Below, one piece after another: positions 6,635-14,820 of a stretch of 18,576 nucleotides of DNA (position 1 is its first letter; each line of letters begins with the position of its first letter). Below the pieces are notes generated by a model. The model was not told where the DNA came from. It saw only the letters and a program-made list of their open reading frames with translations, and ran no database searches. The DNA is from Gallionella sp. UBA6045 (lineage in GTDB: Bacteria; Pseudomonadota; Gammaproteobacteria; Burkholderiales; Gallionellaceae), in assembly GCA_002429165.1 (NCBI GenBank), contig DIYV01000031.1:13987-32562 (forward strand). The letters are read 5' to 3'. Both the position numbers and the translations under genes were made by a program.

Positions 6635-7165
6635 ATGAGACCAGATTCTCTGCACCGGCATCTATTGAAATTTCTGCTGCTCTCCGCTTTTTCATTTTTT
6701 ATCGGCACTATCCATGGCATGCTTCAGGTCATGCCTCCAATTCGCGCTTGGTTGGATTCGATCGGCAGTCCTTACGGCGGCCCTGGGCACATGATCGACC
6801 CGTTAGCTCATGCACATATGAATCTGGTTGGAGGAGTGGTGTTGCTGGCTATGTGCGTAACTTTTTATCTGCTGCCGATCTTCACCGGGAAAAAGATTTA
6901 CTCCATAAAGTTGGTTCAGCATACCTTCTGGTGGGTCAGCACTGGCGTTTACAGTTTCTACATCATACTCATGACCTTTGGTATCTGGGAAGGCTTGTTA
7001 TTGCATTCCAGGCCACAGGATGTGCCGTCTGTACATCACTACTATGGGTTCTCTGTGGCAATTTCCGGAACGATAATGGCGGTTGGGTTTTGTACTTTTC
7101 TGGCTAATGTCATCTTGACCATTACAAGTTCAACCAATCACGAAATAACTGCCGGGCAGAATTAG
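6635..7165 (+). CDS. Second four-helix CcoN-like orphan module
   Basis: A 176-aa protein with about four helices, paralogous to the protein at 2714-3229. The key segment LAHAHMNLVGGVVLLAM (57-73), then IYSIKLVQHTFWW (88-100), repeats the CcoN helix X pattern (H-x-H, then YS-x-x-L-x-x-x-x-FW), with His 59 and His 61 as possible haem ligands. Earlier CcoN helices with CuB ligands are absent. It differs from its paralogue by a longer first outer loop rich in Gly and Pro (YGGPGHMIDP) and an HH pair (134-135). I chose ATG 6635, which leaves a short polar tail before the first helix; an upstream TTG adds 18 residues. No clear ribosome site is visible, which is unusual here. It ends tail-to-tail with the FixH-like lipoprotein gene, the stops overlapping by four bases. 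Confidence 0.75.
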   Translation: MRPDSLHRHLLKFLLLSAFSFFIGTIHGMLQVMPPIRAWLDSIGSPYGGPGHMIDPLAHAHMNLVGGVVLLAMCVTFYLLPIFTGKKIYSIKLVQHTFWWVSTGVYSFYIILMTFGIWEGLLLHSRPQDVPSVHHYYGFSVAISGTIMAVGFCTFLANVILTITSSTNHEITAGQN

Positions 7166-7551
7166 CCCGCCGCCAGCTTGATAGGGAAAAGCAAAATTTT
7201 CTGTTCTGCCCCCTGCTGCAACCGGACCTGAACGCCCCCTGTCTTGCCCTCTCCAATATCCACGGCACGACGGTACACGCCAATATATCCATCCTCAATT
7301 GCCTGAACCCACGGCGCTGATTCTTCTCCGCGAAGAGACACTATTAAATCCCCGGCTGGTCTGCCGTGCGGACCGGTGATGATAACAACGATTTCGGACA
7401 TACCGGCGAGCGGGGGATTCGGATGAGTCTCGATGCGCACTACCATTTCCTTCCAATGCTGCGGGGGAATTGAGGGCGCGGCGGCGCCATCGTTGCATGC
7501 GGCAAGCCCCGCCGCAAGCAAACCTAACAATATGCCCAGTATTTTTTTCAC
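7162..7551 (-). CDS. FixH/YtkA-like small lipoprotein
   Basis: A 129-aa lipoprotein: lipobox LAAC with acceptor Cys 19, then one small beta-rich domain. The pattern WKEMVVRIETHPNPPLAGMSEIVV.. then a GPHGRPAGD loop and YIGVYRRAV resembles the YtkA-like/FixH periplasmic fold (substrate-like 'P-x-x-G' start and a 'G-x-Y' element). FixH/CcoH helps cbb3 assembly and sits after CcoG in classic ccoGHIS operons, as here two genes after CcoG. Unlike classical CcoH, it is lipid-anchored rather than having one N-terminal helix. Start is GTG 7551; a stop lies just upstream in frame and no ribosome site is clear. CcoI, the usual next gene, is absent; the end of this gene overlaps the opposite gene's stop. 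Confidence 0.65.
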   Translation of the reverse strand: MKKILGILLGLLAAGLAACNDGAAAPSIPPQHWKEMVVRIETHPNPPLAGMSEIVVIITGPHGRPAGDLIVSLRGEESAPWVQAIEDGYIGVYRRAVDIGEGKTGGVQVRLQQGAEQKILLFPIKLAAG

Positions 7552-7593
7552 TATTGCGTCAGAAAGTTATGGTGACCAATACGATACAGACTG

Positions 7594-8022
7594 TTAATCT
7601 TGCTGATCTTTTTTGATTTCACTTTTTCCTTCCTTATCGGAATCCAACCTGCCCGCTGCAGAAGATCCATACATGTTTACCATGTACCAGACGAATGCCC
7701 CGGCAAGAGCAATATATACAAGCGACCCCAGGAATCCCGGATCTTTCACCCAGTCAGTCCACTTCACAACAACCCCGGGGCGCAGCCCCCAGAACGGAAA
7801 ACTGAGGCCCACACCAACCAGCAAAACAATCACCACCACCGCCCAGAACCAATATGGAACCTTTAGTTGCGATTCGGGTATCTTCTCCACCAATTCCCAA
7901 TCTTCCATACCGCGCTTTTCCAAACGCTCTTCATTCGAGGCGTAGCCGAAATTATCTTTGCGGGGTTCTCCCCACTGCGGCCTTTGATTCGTCAATTCAG
8001 ATTTTTCATCATGCTGTTCCAT
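7594..8022 (-). CDS. CcoP-N-terminus-like two-helix protein without haem (paralogue of 15742-16368)
   Basis: A 142-aa protein: about 54 charged N-terminal residues, a helix (about 56-76) preceded by LKVPYWFW, the motif FPFWGLRPG at 75-83, a short outer segment, a second helix (about 98-117) and a highly charged cytoplasmic tail. The pre-helix 'x-x-P-x-WFW' followed by a helix and an aromatic-Gly exit recalls the membrane anchor of CcoP, and FPFWGLRP matches FPLWGQRP of the 208-aa protein at 15742-16368, so these two are probably paralogues. There is no CXXCH. ATG 8022 follows a perfect AGGAGGTG that overlaps the CcoG stop; an upstream GTG is less likely. Likely a small oxidase subunit or assembly partner (inference). 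Confidence 0.6.
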   Translation of the reverse strand: MEQHDEKSELTNQRPQWGEPRKDNFGYASNEERLEKRGMEDWELVEKIPESQLKVPYWFWAVVVIVLLVGVGLSFPFWGLRPGVVVKWTDWVKDPGFLGSLVYIALAGAFVWYMVNMYGSSAAGRLDSDKEGKSEIKKDQQD

Positions 8023-8033
8023 CACAACACCTC

Positions 8034-9350
8034 CTATTCAACAAAAAGCTGCACATCAAAACGTCCGGTCCATCCATCCGTCGAATGAGCCGCCACAACA
8101 AAGGGATATAGACCATGATGCAATTTGGGCAAAATCGAAAGGAATACCGATGTTCGTCCTACCGACTCAAAACTCACCTTACGCTTGCTCAGGCTGTAGG
8201 CATCCTGCGGCAGCCCCTCAACTGACAAGTTTAATTCCGCCGGGCGGTATCTTTTGCTTGAGACTTCGATGCGATATTCGCGCGCCGATTGATTATGATT
8301 TGTCGCCAAATATCCGACTGCGAGATGATAAGGCTGGTATGACCACACCCCCCACGAAAACAGTATGATGCCGAGCGCTGCAAACGGGATAATCCAGTGG
8401 AATCGGGATAGTAACGACATGGAATTATCACGGAATCGGCGTGTCTTGACTGATTCGCGCTGTCCCAATTCAAACCGCAATAATCCTGTATTGCCTTTTT
8501 TATTCTGCAAACTATTGCAGGCATCGATGCAATCGCCGCAATTGATGCAGCTATCGTACATTTCAGTCTTGCGCGGATCCAGCTTGATAAAGCAGGTTGT
8601 AACGCAGTAATTGCATTTTTCGCATGCATCTGAACGCGTGGTATCGTAAACCACATGCAACGTTTCCTTGGTCTTGAACGAATGCTGCCAAACCTTGTAT
8701 ACGCAGGCAAAACGACACCAGAAGTGACGGAGCACTGAAATATCGAGAAGGATGATCATCACCCAAACCGAATAAATCCAGTATAAAGAACCGGCCAATC
8801 TTGTATCCGGTCTTAAAGTAATGAATGACCACACAACATCCGGCGGATAGAAATACAGCAATGGAACCAGCGCAAATAGCATCGCAGCGAGTAAAAACGA
8901 GAGACCGAGCAATGACCAGTTCAATACCTTGTTCTTTGCGGCCGCCACTTTTGGCGCCGCACCGCTCAGACTGACTTCGGCTCGTTTGCCAAGCAGCTTG
9001 TGGGTCATGTGGTTTGCCCATTCCGCCAGAGTATTCTGCGGGCAAGCCCACCCGCAAAAGACCGTTCCCGCAACCGAGTACAATGCGACCAGCGCACTGG
9101 CCAACATGATCCACAAGCCGGATATCAAAAAGAAATCGGCAAACCATATTTGCCAACCCAACACCACCAATGCACCATTTTCCGGGTCGATCCGAAACAA
9201 GCCGGATACAGGAATAATGACCAGCAATAGTAAAATGGCTATCTGGACGGTTCGCCTTTTCCATCGAAAATTGGACACACCCTTATTCGCCCCAGATCTG
9301 ATGACCTTGATTGGAATACTAGAAAGTGTCTTGTTAATACCGGTGGACAT
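8034..9350 (-). CDS. ccoG: CcoG/RdxA/FixG-type membrane iron-sulfur protein
   Basis: A 438-aa integral membrane ferredoxin. Order: basic N terminus; helices at about 36-50, 65-91 and 145-168 and one near 190-206; CGWACPQNTLAEW (99-111), the FixG/NapH-family signature; WCRFACVYKVW (211-221); two 4Fe-4S clusters from CEKCNYCVTTC (243-253) and CINCGDCIDAC (268-278); a further helix (about 318-336); then an Ig-like periplasmic C-terminal domain, as in the CcoG family. CcoG reduces copper for CuB insertion during cbb3 oxidase assembly. The usual Pro after the last cluster Cys is missing in both ferredoxin motifs. AAAGG precedes ATG 9350. It lies between the spermidine-synthase-like gene and the CcoP-N-like gene, with FixH-like downstream. 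Confidence 0.93.
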   Translation of the reverse strand: MSTGINKTLSSIPIKVIRSGANKGVSNFRWKRRTVQIAILLLLVIIPVSGLFRIDPENGALVVLGWQIWFADFFLISGLWIMLASALVALYSVAGTVFCGWACPQNTLAEWANHMTHKLLGKRAEVSLSGAAPKVAAAKNKVLNWSLLGLSFLLAAMLFALVPLLYFYPPDVVWSFITLRPDTRLAGSLYWIYSVWVMIILLDISVLRHFWCRFACVYKVWQHSFKTKETLHVVYDTTRSDACEKCNYCVTTCFIKLDPRKTEMYDSCINCGDCIDACNSLQNKKGNTGLLRFELGQRESVKTRRFRDNSMSLLSRFHWIIPFAALGIILFSWGVWSYQPYHLAVGYLATNHNQSAREYRIEVSSKRYRPAELNLSVEGLPQDAYSLSKRKVSFESVGRTSVFLSILPKLHHGLYPFVVAAHSTDGWTGRFDVQLFVE

Positions 9351-9384
9351 GTGTACCTTTTCGTGCAGGATCAGTTAAACCAAC

Positions 9385-12033
9385 TTAACGAGCTTCTCTC
9401 GCATCACCGTCCAACGGAGAGACGGCAAGCAAACGCAAACGATAACGTTCCGCCTCCCCCCTATTGCCCGCAGACTGCTCCAAATGCCAGAGCGCGCGTA
9501 ACGCACCAACAAAATTCGGCGAAACCTTCAGGATTTTCTGCAATGCCTCGCGCTCGTTCAATCCGTGTTGACTCGCCTGTGATATCGACTGCAACATGTT
9601 ATCAGCTAGCGCATCGGCAATCCAGTGATCTTGCGGGTTTGCCTGATAAGCCAACCAAATCAGGTTCCCCGCTTTTGCCGCATTTCCCTGAATCGAGGCC
9701 ACCCATGCACGCACTGTAAGTTCGGTCGCAATATAGGCGCGTCCGAATCTTTCCCTGTCGGTATTGCCGATACCCAATATTTTCATAGCTGCATCAGGTT
9801 CAGGATGTTGTTGCAACAGCCACGACATCAAAGACGGGAGATTGACACTTCCATCATATCGCGCACGAGGAAGGCTGAATTCGATATACGGCACCCACTC
9901 ATCCTGTACCGGTCCTGCACTTACGGTAATGGGTCCCCAGTAACGGCCAAGCCATGTCCACGCCCCCTCGCCTCCTGTTGCCTGCCCCTGCTCTTGTGCT
10001 GTCAAACGATGCATATTTTCAAGCAATGCGCTTGCCCCCAAAAAACCTCGCCGAGGTCCAACCATGGCCAGATGCATCCCGTCCATGAATAATTGCGCAT
10101 CCGGAAATACCCGCTTAAAACTGCGTAAAACAACTTTAAGGGACTGAATATCGAACTGGTTAAGTGCCAACCACTGTACAAATATCCCCTCGGCATTCAA
10201 ATGATTTCTCGCCCGTTGAAATTGTTGCACGGACAACAAAGAACCCATCCCGGCCAGATCGGGATGAAACAAATCACCGATGATCACGTCGTAATTGCGG
10301 CGAGTAGTAGTTAGAAAATGTCTTGCATCATCGCGTTGTACCTTTGCCTGATCCATGATGTCGCCGTTTACCGGGGCAAACCAGGACTTGGCGGCGAATA
10401 TCGAACCTTGAGATAACTCCACCGCACTTCGCTGTAAATCCGGAAATGGCAGTGAACCCGCCATCGAAATCCCGGTACCCAACCCCAGGAATAGCACGCT
10501 GTGCGGGGCGGGATGGAGCAGCAAGGCAAGACGAGCCTGATCTTTTTGAATCTCCACGGCGCTCGGATCGGTGGAGGCATCCATACGCTGCAGATCACTC
10601 AGGAGCACGCGTTGCCCATCCTGTTGCTGTACAACATGTGTCATGGAAATTGCATCTTCATATAGGTACAGATCGCGGCTATTGGCTTCGATTTGCGGCA
10701 ACAGTTTATGCACCGGCGGCATGTTGCGTAATGGCCAGGCAGCCATCAACATGACGGCAAATGCCAGCCACACCCAGCGTGATTTGACCCAAGACAAGCC
10801 CAAGGCCGCGATTGCAAGTCCGGCGATTGCAACCGTCGCCGTGCTGCCAAACAGGGGAATGAACACCAAACAGGCGACAACTGCTCCTGTAGCACCTCCC
10901 AGACAGTTCGCGCCGTATAACCATACTCCACTCGCATCCGCGCTGACAAAACGGCTGGCCAATAATGGCAGCCATGCACCCAGTGCCAAAGTAACCGGCA
11001 GAGTAAATATTCCCAGCAACAGCGCTTGTGTCCACAGTGCGCCTACAAATGATTGGAACTGACTCTGCTCTACCCAGACGGAGGCAGCCGGAAGCAGCCA
11101 CAAGCTTATCAATACTCCTCCGCCGGCAAACAACGGCATCAGAACGGTAAGCCAGTATTTTTGCATTCGCGGCAACATCATGCTTCCCAGCGCGATCCCA
11201 AGGAGGAACACCGCCAGGATCACCCCGAGCACATATTCGGTGCGCAGCATGATCATCCCGTACAAACGTATCCAGCCAACCTCCAGCATGATGCTGCCGG
11301 CTCCTATCCCTGCATAAATGATCAAGGGAGTTAATGGAGGACGTGGCTGTCTGTTGCTCTCTGACGGATGATGTGCACCAACACTGGGGCGGATAAAATA
11401 TGACAATACCAACGCTGCAGTACCGATCGCCAATCCAAGCAGGGCGATGGTCCTTACCGAAGAGGTCCAGCCCAATGCCGACAAACTCCACAGCGGGAAC
11501 AGTGCACCCGCTGCTCCGCCTATCGTGTTCAGGCCATATAGTTTCCCCAGCGATAGGGGTGTACGTTCAACGGCTTTCAGCACCAAGGCAAAACTCATTC
11601 CCATTGCAAATGCCGGAATTACCAGCAAACACAATGCCTCTGACCCTTGCAATAGATACCACTGGGCTAGCGTCAACTTGCCGGCAATGCCATCCATCCA
11701 TCCATTGATCACATGTATCAGGCTTGGCAACAACAAGGAATAGAGCGCGATTGCCATCTCAAGCATTGCAAACCAGGCCAAGGGCTTGTTGCATAACTTT
11801 GCCCATTGCACCCCTGCCAGACTGCCCAAGCCTAACCCGATCATGAACGCCGCAATGGTAAGCACCACCCCGAAGATGCTTACTCCAAATTGCATGGACA
11901 ACATGCGTGCCCACAATACTTCATAAGCAAGACTGGTCAAGCCCGATAAGCAGTAAAGAATGGCCACCCCCCACCACCATGATTTCCAGCTTGCAGTTTC
12001 GAAATTCAAGCGGGATGGGGACGTGTATGACAT
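9385..12033 (-). CDS. Fused multi-helix transporter-like / spermidine-synthase-like protein with TPR-like tail
   Basis: An 882-aa protein. Residues about 20-435 hold 12 or more helices in two related halves: SGLTSLAYEVLWARML (30-45) against AGSIMLEVGWIRLYGM (245-260), and LYGLNTIGGAAGALF (165-179) against LYGANCLGGATGAVV (372-386). Residues about 455-700 form a Rossmann methyltransferase-like domain of the spermidine synthase family: SAM-type FLGLGTG (515-521), acidic AVELSQ (537-542), and NYDVIIGDLFHP (580-591), where spermidine synthase has its catalytic Asp region. The last 120 residues look helical and TPR-like. Such fusions are widespread but their substrate is unsettled; polyamine synthesis is not shown. 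No ribosome site is evident before ATG 12033. It sits inside the oxidase gene set, upstream of ccoG, so an assembly or export role is worth considering. Confidence 0.85.
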   Translation of the reverse strand: MSYTSPSRLNFETASWKSWWWGVAILYCLSGLTSLAYEVLWARMLSMQFGVSIFGVVLTIAAFMIGLGLGSLAGVQWAKLCNKPLAWFAMLEMAIALYSLLLPSLIHVINGWMDGIAGKLTLAQWYLLQGSEALCLLVIPAFAMGMSFALVLKAVERTPLSLGKLYGLNTIGGAAGALFPLWSLSALGWTSSVRTIALLGLAIGTAALVLSYFIRPSVGAHHPSESNRQPRPPLTPLIIYAGIGAGSIMLEVGWIRLYGMIMLRTEYVLGVILAVFLLGIALGSMMLPRMQKYWLTVLMPLFAGGGVLISLWLLPAASVWVEQSQFQSFVGALWTQALLLGIFTLPVTLALGAWLPLLASRFVSADASGVWLYGANCLGGATGAVVACLVFIPLFGSTATVAIAGLAIAALGLSWVKSRWVWLAFAVMLMAAWPLRNMPPVHKLLPQIEANSRDLYLYEDAISMTHVVQQQDGQRVLLSDLQRMDASTDPSAVEIQKDQARLALLLHPAPHSVLFLGLGTGISMAGSLPFPDLQRSAVELSQGSIFAAKSWFAPVNGDIMDQAKVQRDDARHFLTTTRRNYDVIIGDLFHPDLAGMGSLLSVQQFQRARNHLNAEGIFVQWLALNQFDIQSLKVVLRSFKRVFPDAQLFMDGMHLAMVGPRRGFLGASALLENMHRLTAQEQGQATGGEGAWTWLGRYWGPITVSAGPVQDEWVPYIEFSLPRARYDGSVNLPSLMSWLLQQHPEPDAAMKILGIGNTDRERFGRAYIATELTVRAWVASIQGNAAKAGNLIWLAYQANPQDHWIADALADNMLQSISQASQHGLNEREALQKILKVSPNFVGALRALWHLEQSAGNRGEAERYRLRLLAVSPLDGDAREAR

Positions 12034-12170
12034 GAGGAATTAAATGGGCAATTGTATGGATGCATGCCGGGCAACTTCGGTAAAAATCCGAGTGGCCTTA
12101 AACTGTGGTGAGTGGAAAGTGGAATATGATTATCACAGCCCTGCGGGCCGTCAATTTGAAGGCATGGGGA

Positions 12171-12563
12171 CTAGAACGGATAAAACCATACCAAACCGAC
12201 AATCGCATGAACAATTGCCATTGTGATGCTGAAAGCTGCGAATACCATGTGCGGAACAAACATTGGCTTTCCAAAAACACCCATGGCGAGACCCAATCCG
12301 CCAGTTATAATCACCAGCACTATCACCGCCAACCCAAGCAAAAACATGATCTGCTGCTTTTCCTTCAGGGATATCGCTTTTTCTCTTATATCGCTCCTGT
12401 TTTGCGCGTTGAATTCCTGCAATATTTGTGCACTGTCACTAGATGGCGGGGATTCCTGAGCATATACAGGCAACACGGTCATGAGAGACAGTGATGCCGA
12501 GAATATTATGCCGACATAACGTAGAACAGACTTTCTGAATAACAACTTTGACATTTGCAGCAT
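12171..12563 (-). CDS. Exported two-helix membrane protein, unknown
   Basis: A 130-aa protein with a likely signal peptide (cut after VYA, residue 35), a polar helical stretch (40-70), then two helices (about 72-96 and 103-126), each carrying or flanked by a His (105 and 119). ATG 12563 is preceded by GTAGG; a second ATG at 12554 is possible. I do not recognise it. It follows the 81-aa gene by 12 bases, so it belongs to the minus-strand oxidase operon, and after its stop comes a 137-base gap before the spermidine-synthase-like gene. Confidence 0.65.
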   Translation of the reverse strand: MLQMSKLLFRKSVLRYVGIIFSASLSLMTVLPVYAQESPPSSDSAQILQEFNAQNRSDIREKAISLKEKQQIMFLLGLAVIVLVIITGGLGLAMGVFGKPMFVPHMVFAAFSITMAIVHAIVGLVWFYPF

Positions 12564-12575
12564 TGAATACCTACT

Positions 12576-12821
12576 TTATAAATAGTTTATGGGCTCGCCA
12601 TCGGTAGCTTCACGTTTGGATTTACGTATGGCGTTCTTCCATGCCAAAACAGCCATTAGCACAAATGGAACAAAGACCCCCATCAACAGAAATATGAATA
12701 TGTACCATGGGGTTTGAATGGTAACGTGCATAAAACGGTAGCTGTCGACTTGGGCCTGTGCAGACGAAGCAACAACCGAACTGAACAGTGCCAAAAAAAT
12801 CCTAAACCAATTGTGGCTCAT
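12576..12821 (-). CDS. Small exported one-helix membrane protein, unknown
   Basis: An 81-aa product with a signal peptide ending SAQA (about 23), a short outer segment with VTIQTPWY, one helix (about 41-62) and a basic cytoplasmic tail (WKNAIRKSKREA). GGAGAG lies five bases before the ATG, placed just after the stop of the FGE-like gene. No family recognised; size and position suggest a small subunit or assembly factor of the oxidase. Confidence 0.65.
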   Translation of the reverse strand: MSHNWFRIFLALFSSVVASSAQAQVDSYRFMHVTIQTPWYIFIFLLMGVFVPFVLMAVLAWKNAIRKSKREATDGEPINYL

Positions 12822-12833
12822 AATAACTCTCCG

Positions 12834-13904
12834 TTATTTCGATGACTTGGGCACATCGGATGCACAGCGAAAGCCATAAAAATCCGATGCGGAATTCGGC
12901 CAGGCATAATCTCTATGATAGGTTTCCGTGGAAAAAGGATCGCTCTTCCATGACCCGCCGCGCAAAACTTTGTAATGTCGATTTACCCGGACCATATCGG
13001 ATACTTTCATGGCCTGGTCCTCCGCACTCAGGACTCGCGCAACTTTCCCCTGGAACACGTCTGCCGCAGCATCTGTGCCTTTATATGGGAGGAAATCATC
13101 GGCAACCCATTCGTCGACGTTACCCGCCATGTCATAAACGCCATAGGGACTTGCGCCGTTCGAATATGTCGTCACATCGGTAGCCGAGCCAACATTATAG
13201 TAAGTGTTCAAGCGCTTGGGATCCATCTTATTACCCCAAGGCCAACGTCTTCCGTCCGTTCCGCGCGCTGCCTTTTCCCACTCCGCTTCGCTAGGCAAAC
13301 GCTTGCCCGCCCATTTTGCATACGCGGCAGCATCGTACCAATTCACCAAGGTAACAGGGTACAGCAAAGCCCCCTGATCTATTTTCCCGTTTTTCCACCC
13401 CAGAGGCGGACGATGCCCGGTCGCGGCGATAAATCGAGCGTATTGCGCATTGGTTATCAAATATTTATCCATCAAGTATGCCTTCAACTTGACGGCATGC
13501 TGCGGATGGGAAGCGGCGTCGGCATTCTTCAAATCTGAACCCATCTGGAAACTCCCTGCCGGAATTTCCACCATGCGATTCAACTTCTGCCACTGTTCTT
13601 TGGTCAACAGAGCTTCTGCCTCAGCAACGGTATAACCCGCCGTCCGGTTTTTCCGTTGTTCATTTTCTTCGTGAAGCACAATATCTTCACCTTGCGCTCG
13701 AATCCGGCTTGATTCTTCTTTCAAATCGTAAGTAGCCAAGGCACGCATTTCGCCCATGCGCATCGAGCCCAATCTGACTACATGCAGACTTCCACCAATG
13801 ACCACCAGTGAAATACATGTGATCAGGGTGGCCGACAGAAACCGCTTTCTGCGCAATTGTTCTGCCGGGGTTGGCGCGGCAGGTTTAGGCACCTTCAACA
13901 TCAT
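12834..13904 (-). CDS. Membrane-anchored formylglycine-generating-enzyme-like (SUMF1/EgtB/PvdO fold) protein without the catalytic Cys pair
   Basis: A 356-aa protein: cytoplasmic N terminus, one helix (about 22-41), a linker, then an FGE-sulfatase domain (about 111-349) that would lie in the periplasm. Visible family motifs: VEIPAGSFQMGSD (112-124), VNWYDAAAYAKWAGKRLPSEAEWEKAARG (188-215, in part), YGVYDMAGNVDEWV (254-267), LRGGSWKSD (314-322) and GFRCASD (344-350). In real formylglycine-generating enzymes two copper-binding Cys lie between the GGS and GFRC motifs; here that stretch has none, so sulfatase activation is unlikely. Related non-catalytic domains include NirV-type proteins beside respiratory genes. 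The first ATG overlaps the preceding TAA; the second ATG (13901) is better spaced from AGGAG. Confidence 0.85.
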   Translation of the reverse strand: MMLKVPKPAAPTPAEQLRRKRFLSATLITCISLVVIGGSLHVVRLGSMRMGEMRALATYDLKEESSRIRAQGEDIVLHEENEQRKNRTAGYTVAEAEALLTKEQWQKLNRMVEIPAGSFQMGSDLKNADAASHPQHAVKLKAYLMDKYLITNAQYARFIAATGHRPPLGWKNGKIDQGALLYPVTLVNWYDAAAYAKWAGKRLPSEAEWEKAARGTDGRRWPWGNKMDPKRLNTYYNVGSATDVTTYSNGASPYGVYDMAGNVDEWVADDFLPYKGTDAAADVFQGKVARVLSAEDQAMKVSDMVRVNRHYKVLRGGSWKSDPFSTETYHRDYAWPNSASDFYGFRCASDVPKSSK

Positions 13905-14341
13905 TACTCCTTAGCTGCGACAGCCTGTTGGCTGCCACCCTTCTTTGAGCGTCCATACACACTCTTGATCATAACTTCTCCTACTATTCCACCAATTCCC
14001 GCTGACTCCATTGCCAGAATGACATAAAGTACCCACCAGCCTATAGGGTTTAAATTGCTACCGTGCGGAGTGCCAGACACATAAAATATTTCAGCATAAC
14101 TTAAGCAACGCACAATCAGCGGCGGAAAATAGCACAACCATTTTCCACCCATGCCGTATATCCATGAAACCGTCAGTCCCACCAAAAATGGAACAAAGAA
14201 CACATCTAAAATCCAGGCAAAACTGAATGTTGACAAACCTGAAAACAGTTCTATATGGACGCCAAGCAGCCTGTCGCCGAAATGATTCAACGACATCCCG
14301 ATCATCAATGCAGCCAAACCCCTTAGATATTGGTTGTTCAT
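13904..14341 (-). CDS. Small polytopic membrane protein (3-4 helices), unknown
   Basis: A 145-aa protein with hydrophobic segments at about 5-17, 40-63, 68-88 and 101-125 and a basic, Ala/Gln-rich tail (SKKGGSQQAVAAKE). Its ATG overlaps the stop of the preceding cytochrome (ATGA) and its TAA overlaps the next ATG (TAATG), so it is translationally coupled on both sides. It contains a conserved-looking NHFGDR near residue 19 and SNLNPIGWW near 95. No family recognised. The strict coupling argues for a fixed-ratio subunit with the cytochrome upstream. Confidence 0.7.
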   Translation of the reverse strand: MNNQYLRGLAALMIGMSLNHFGDRLLGVHIELFSGLSTFSFAWILDVFFVPFLVGLTVSWIYGMGGKWLCYFPPLIVRCLSYAEIFYVSGTPHGSNLNPIGWWVLYVILAMESAGIGGIVGEVMIKSVYGRSKKGGSQQAVAAKE

Positions 14342-14820
14342 TGCGGGTACACCTTACCGGTCAATTTTTCATACTCTGACTTCTTGGTTTGGTCGAGATA
14401 CCAATCTTTAACCTTGAGGCTTGCAAGGTATTGCGCCAAAATATGACGGTCGCCTTCCGGAATGGATAGGTAGGATGGCATGCGATATTCCCTTTTCAGG
14501 CGCGAAGGCAAAACAGCCTGGGGATTGGGTGAGGAAAGATAATCGTACAACCAGGTTTCGCTGCGTAGCGAACCGATACCATCCAGCATCGGAGCGGGAA
14601 CAGATTCAAGTATATCTTTCATCGTCCACAGCGAATGGCATTCTTTACAACCATTATGATTATAGATATCCATTCCCTTTATTGCCACGTCGCCCGTAGC
14701 GGTAGTGTAAAAAGGGATATCACGATCATGTTTTCCTTCAACGTGCAGCATTGAGCGTATCACGCCTACGACAAGAACCACACCTATCAATGCCAGGACT
14801 GCTTTTTCTCCGCGTTTCAT
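14338..14820 (-). CDS. Membrane-anchored monohaem cytochrome c
   Basis: A 160-aa protein with one N-terminal helix (about 7-24) and a periplasmic class I-like cytochrome c domain: haem site CKECH (58-62), then MLDGIGS (78-84) and the probable axial Met at 114 in REYRMPSYL, followed by PEGDRHILAQYLASLK. It is the paralogue of the cytochrome at 2149-2730, which lacks this Met. ATG 14820 overlaps the stop of the CcoS-like gene by four bases. With no haem in the CcoP-like proteins of this cluster, this subunit is the best candidate to pass electrons from soluble cytochromes to the CcoO-like subunit (inference). Confidence 0.87.
   Translation of the reverse strand: MKRGEKAVLALIGVVLVVGVIRSMLHVEGKHDRDIPFYTTATGDVAIKGMDIYNHNGCKECHSLWTMKDILESVPAPMLDGIGSLRSETWLYDYLSSPNPQAVLPSRLKREYRMPSYLSIPEGDRHILAQYLASLKVKDWYLDQTKKSEYEKLTGKVYPQ

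Noticed and set aside
8563..9264. 233-aa reading frame inside ccoG in another frame
   Set aside because: Shadow of ccoG, whose own frame shows clear iron-sulfur and FixG motifs.
10706..11491. 261-aa reading frame within the spermidine-synthase-like gene
   Set aside because: Shadow frame; the 882-aa frame shows repeated helix motifs and a SAM-binding domain.
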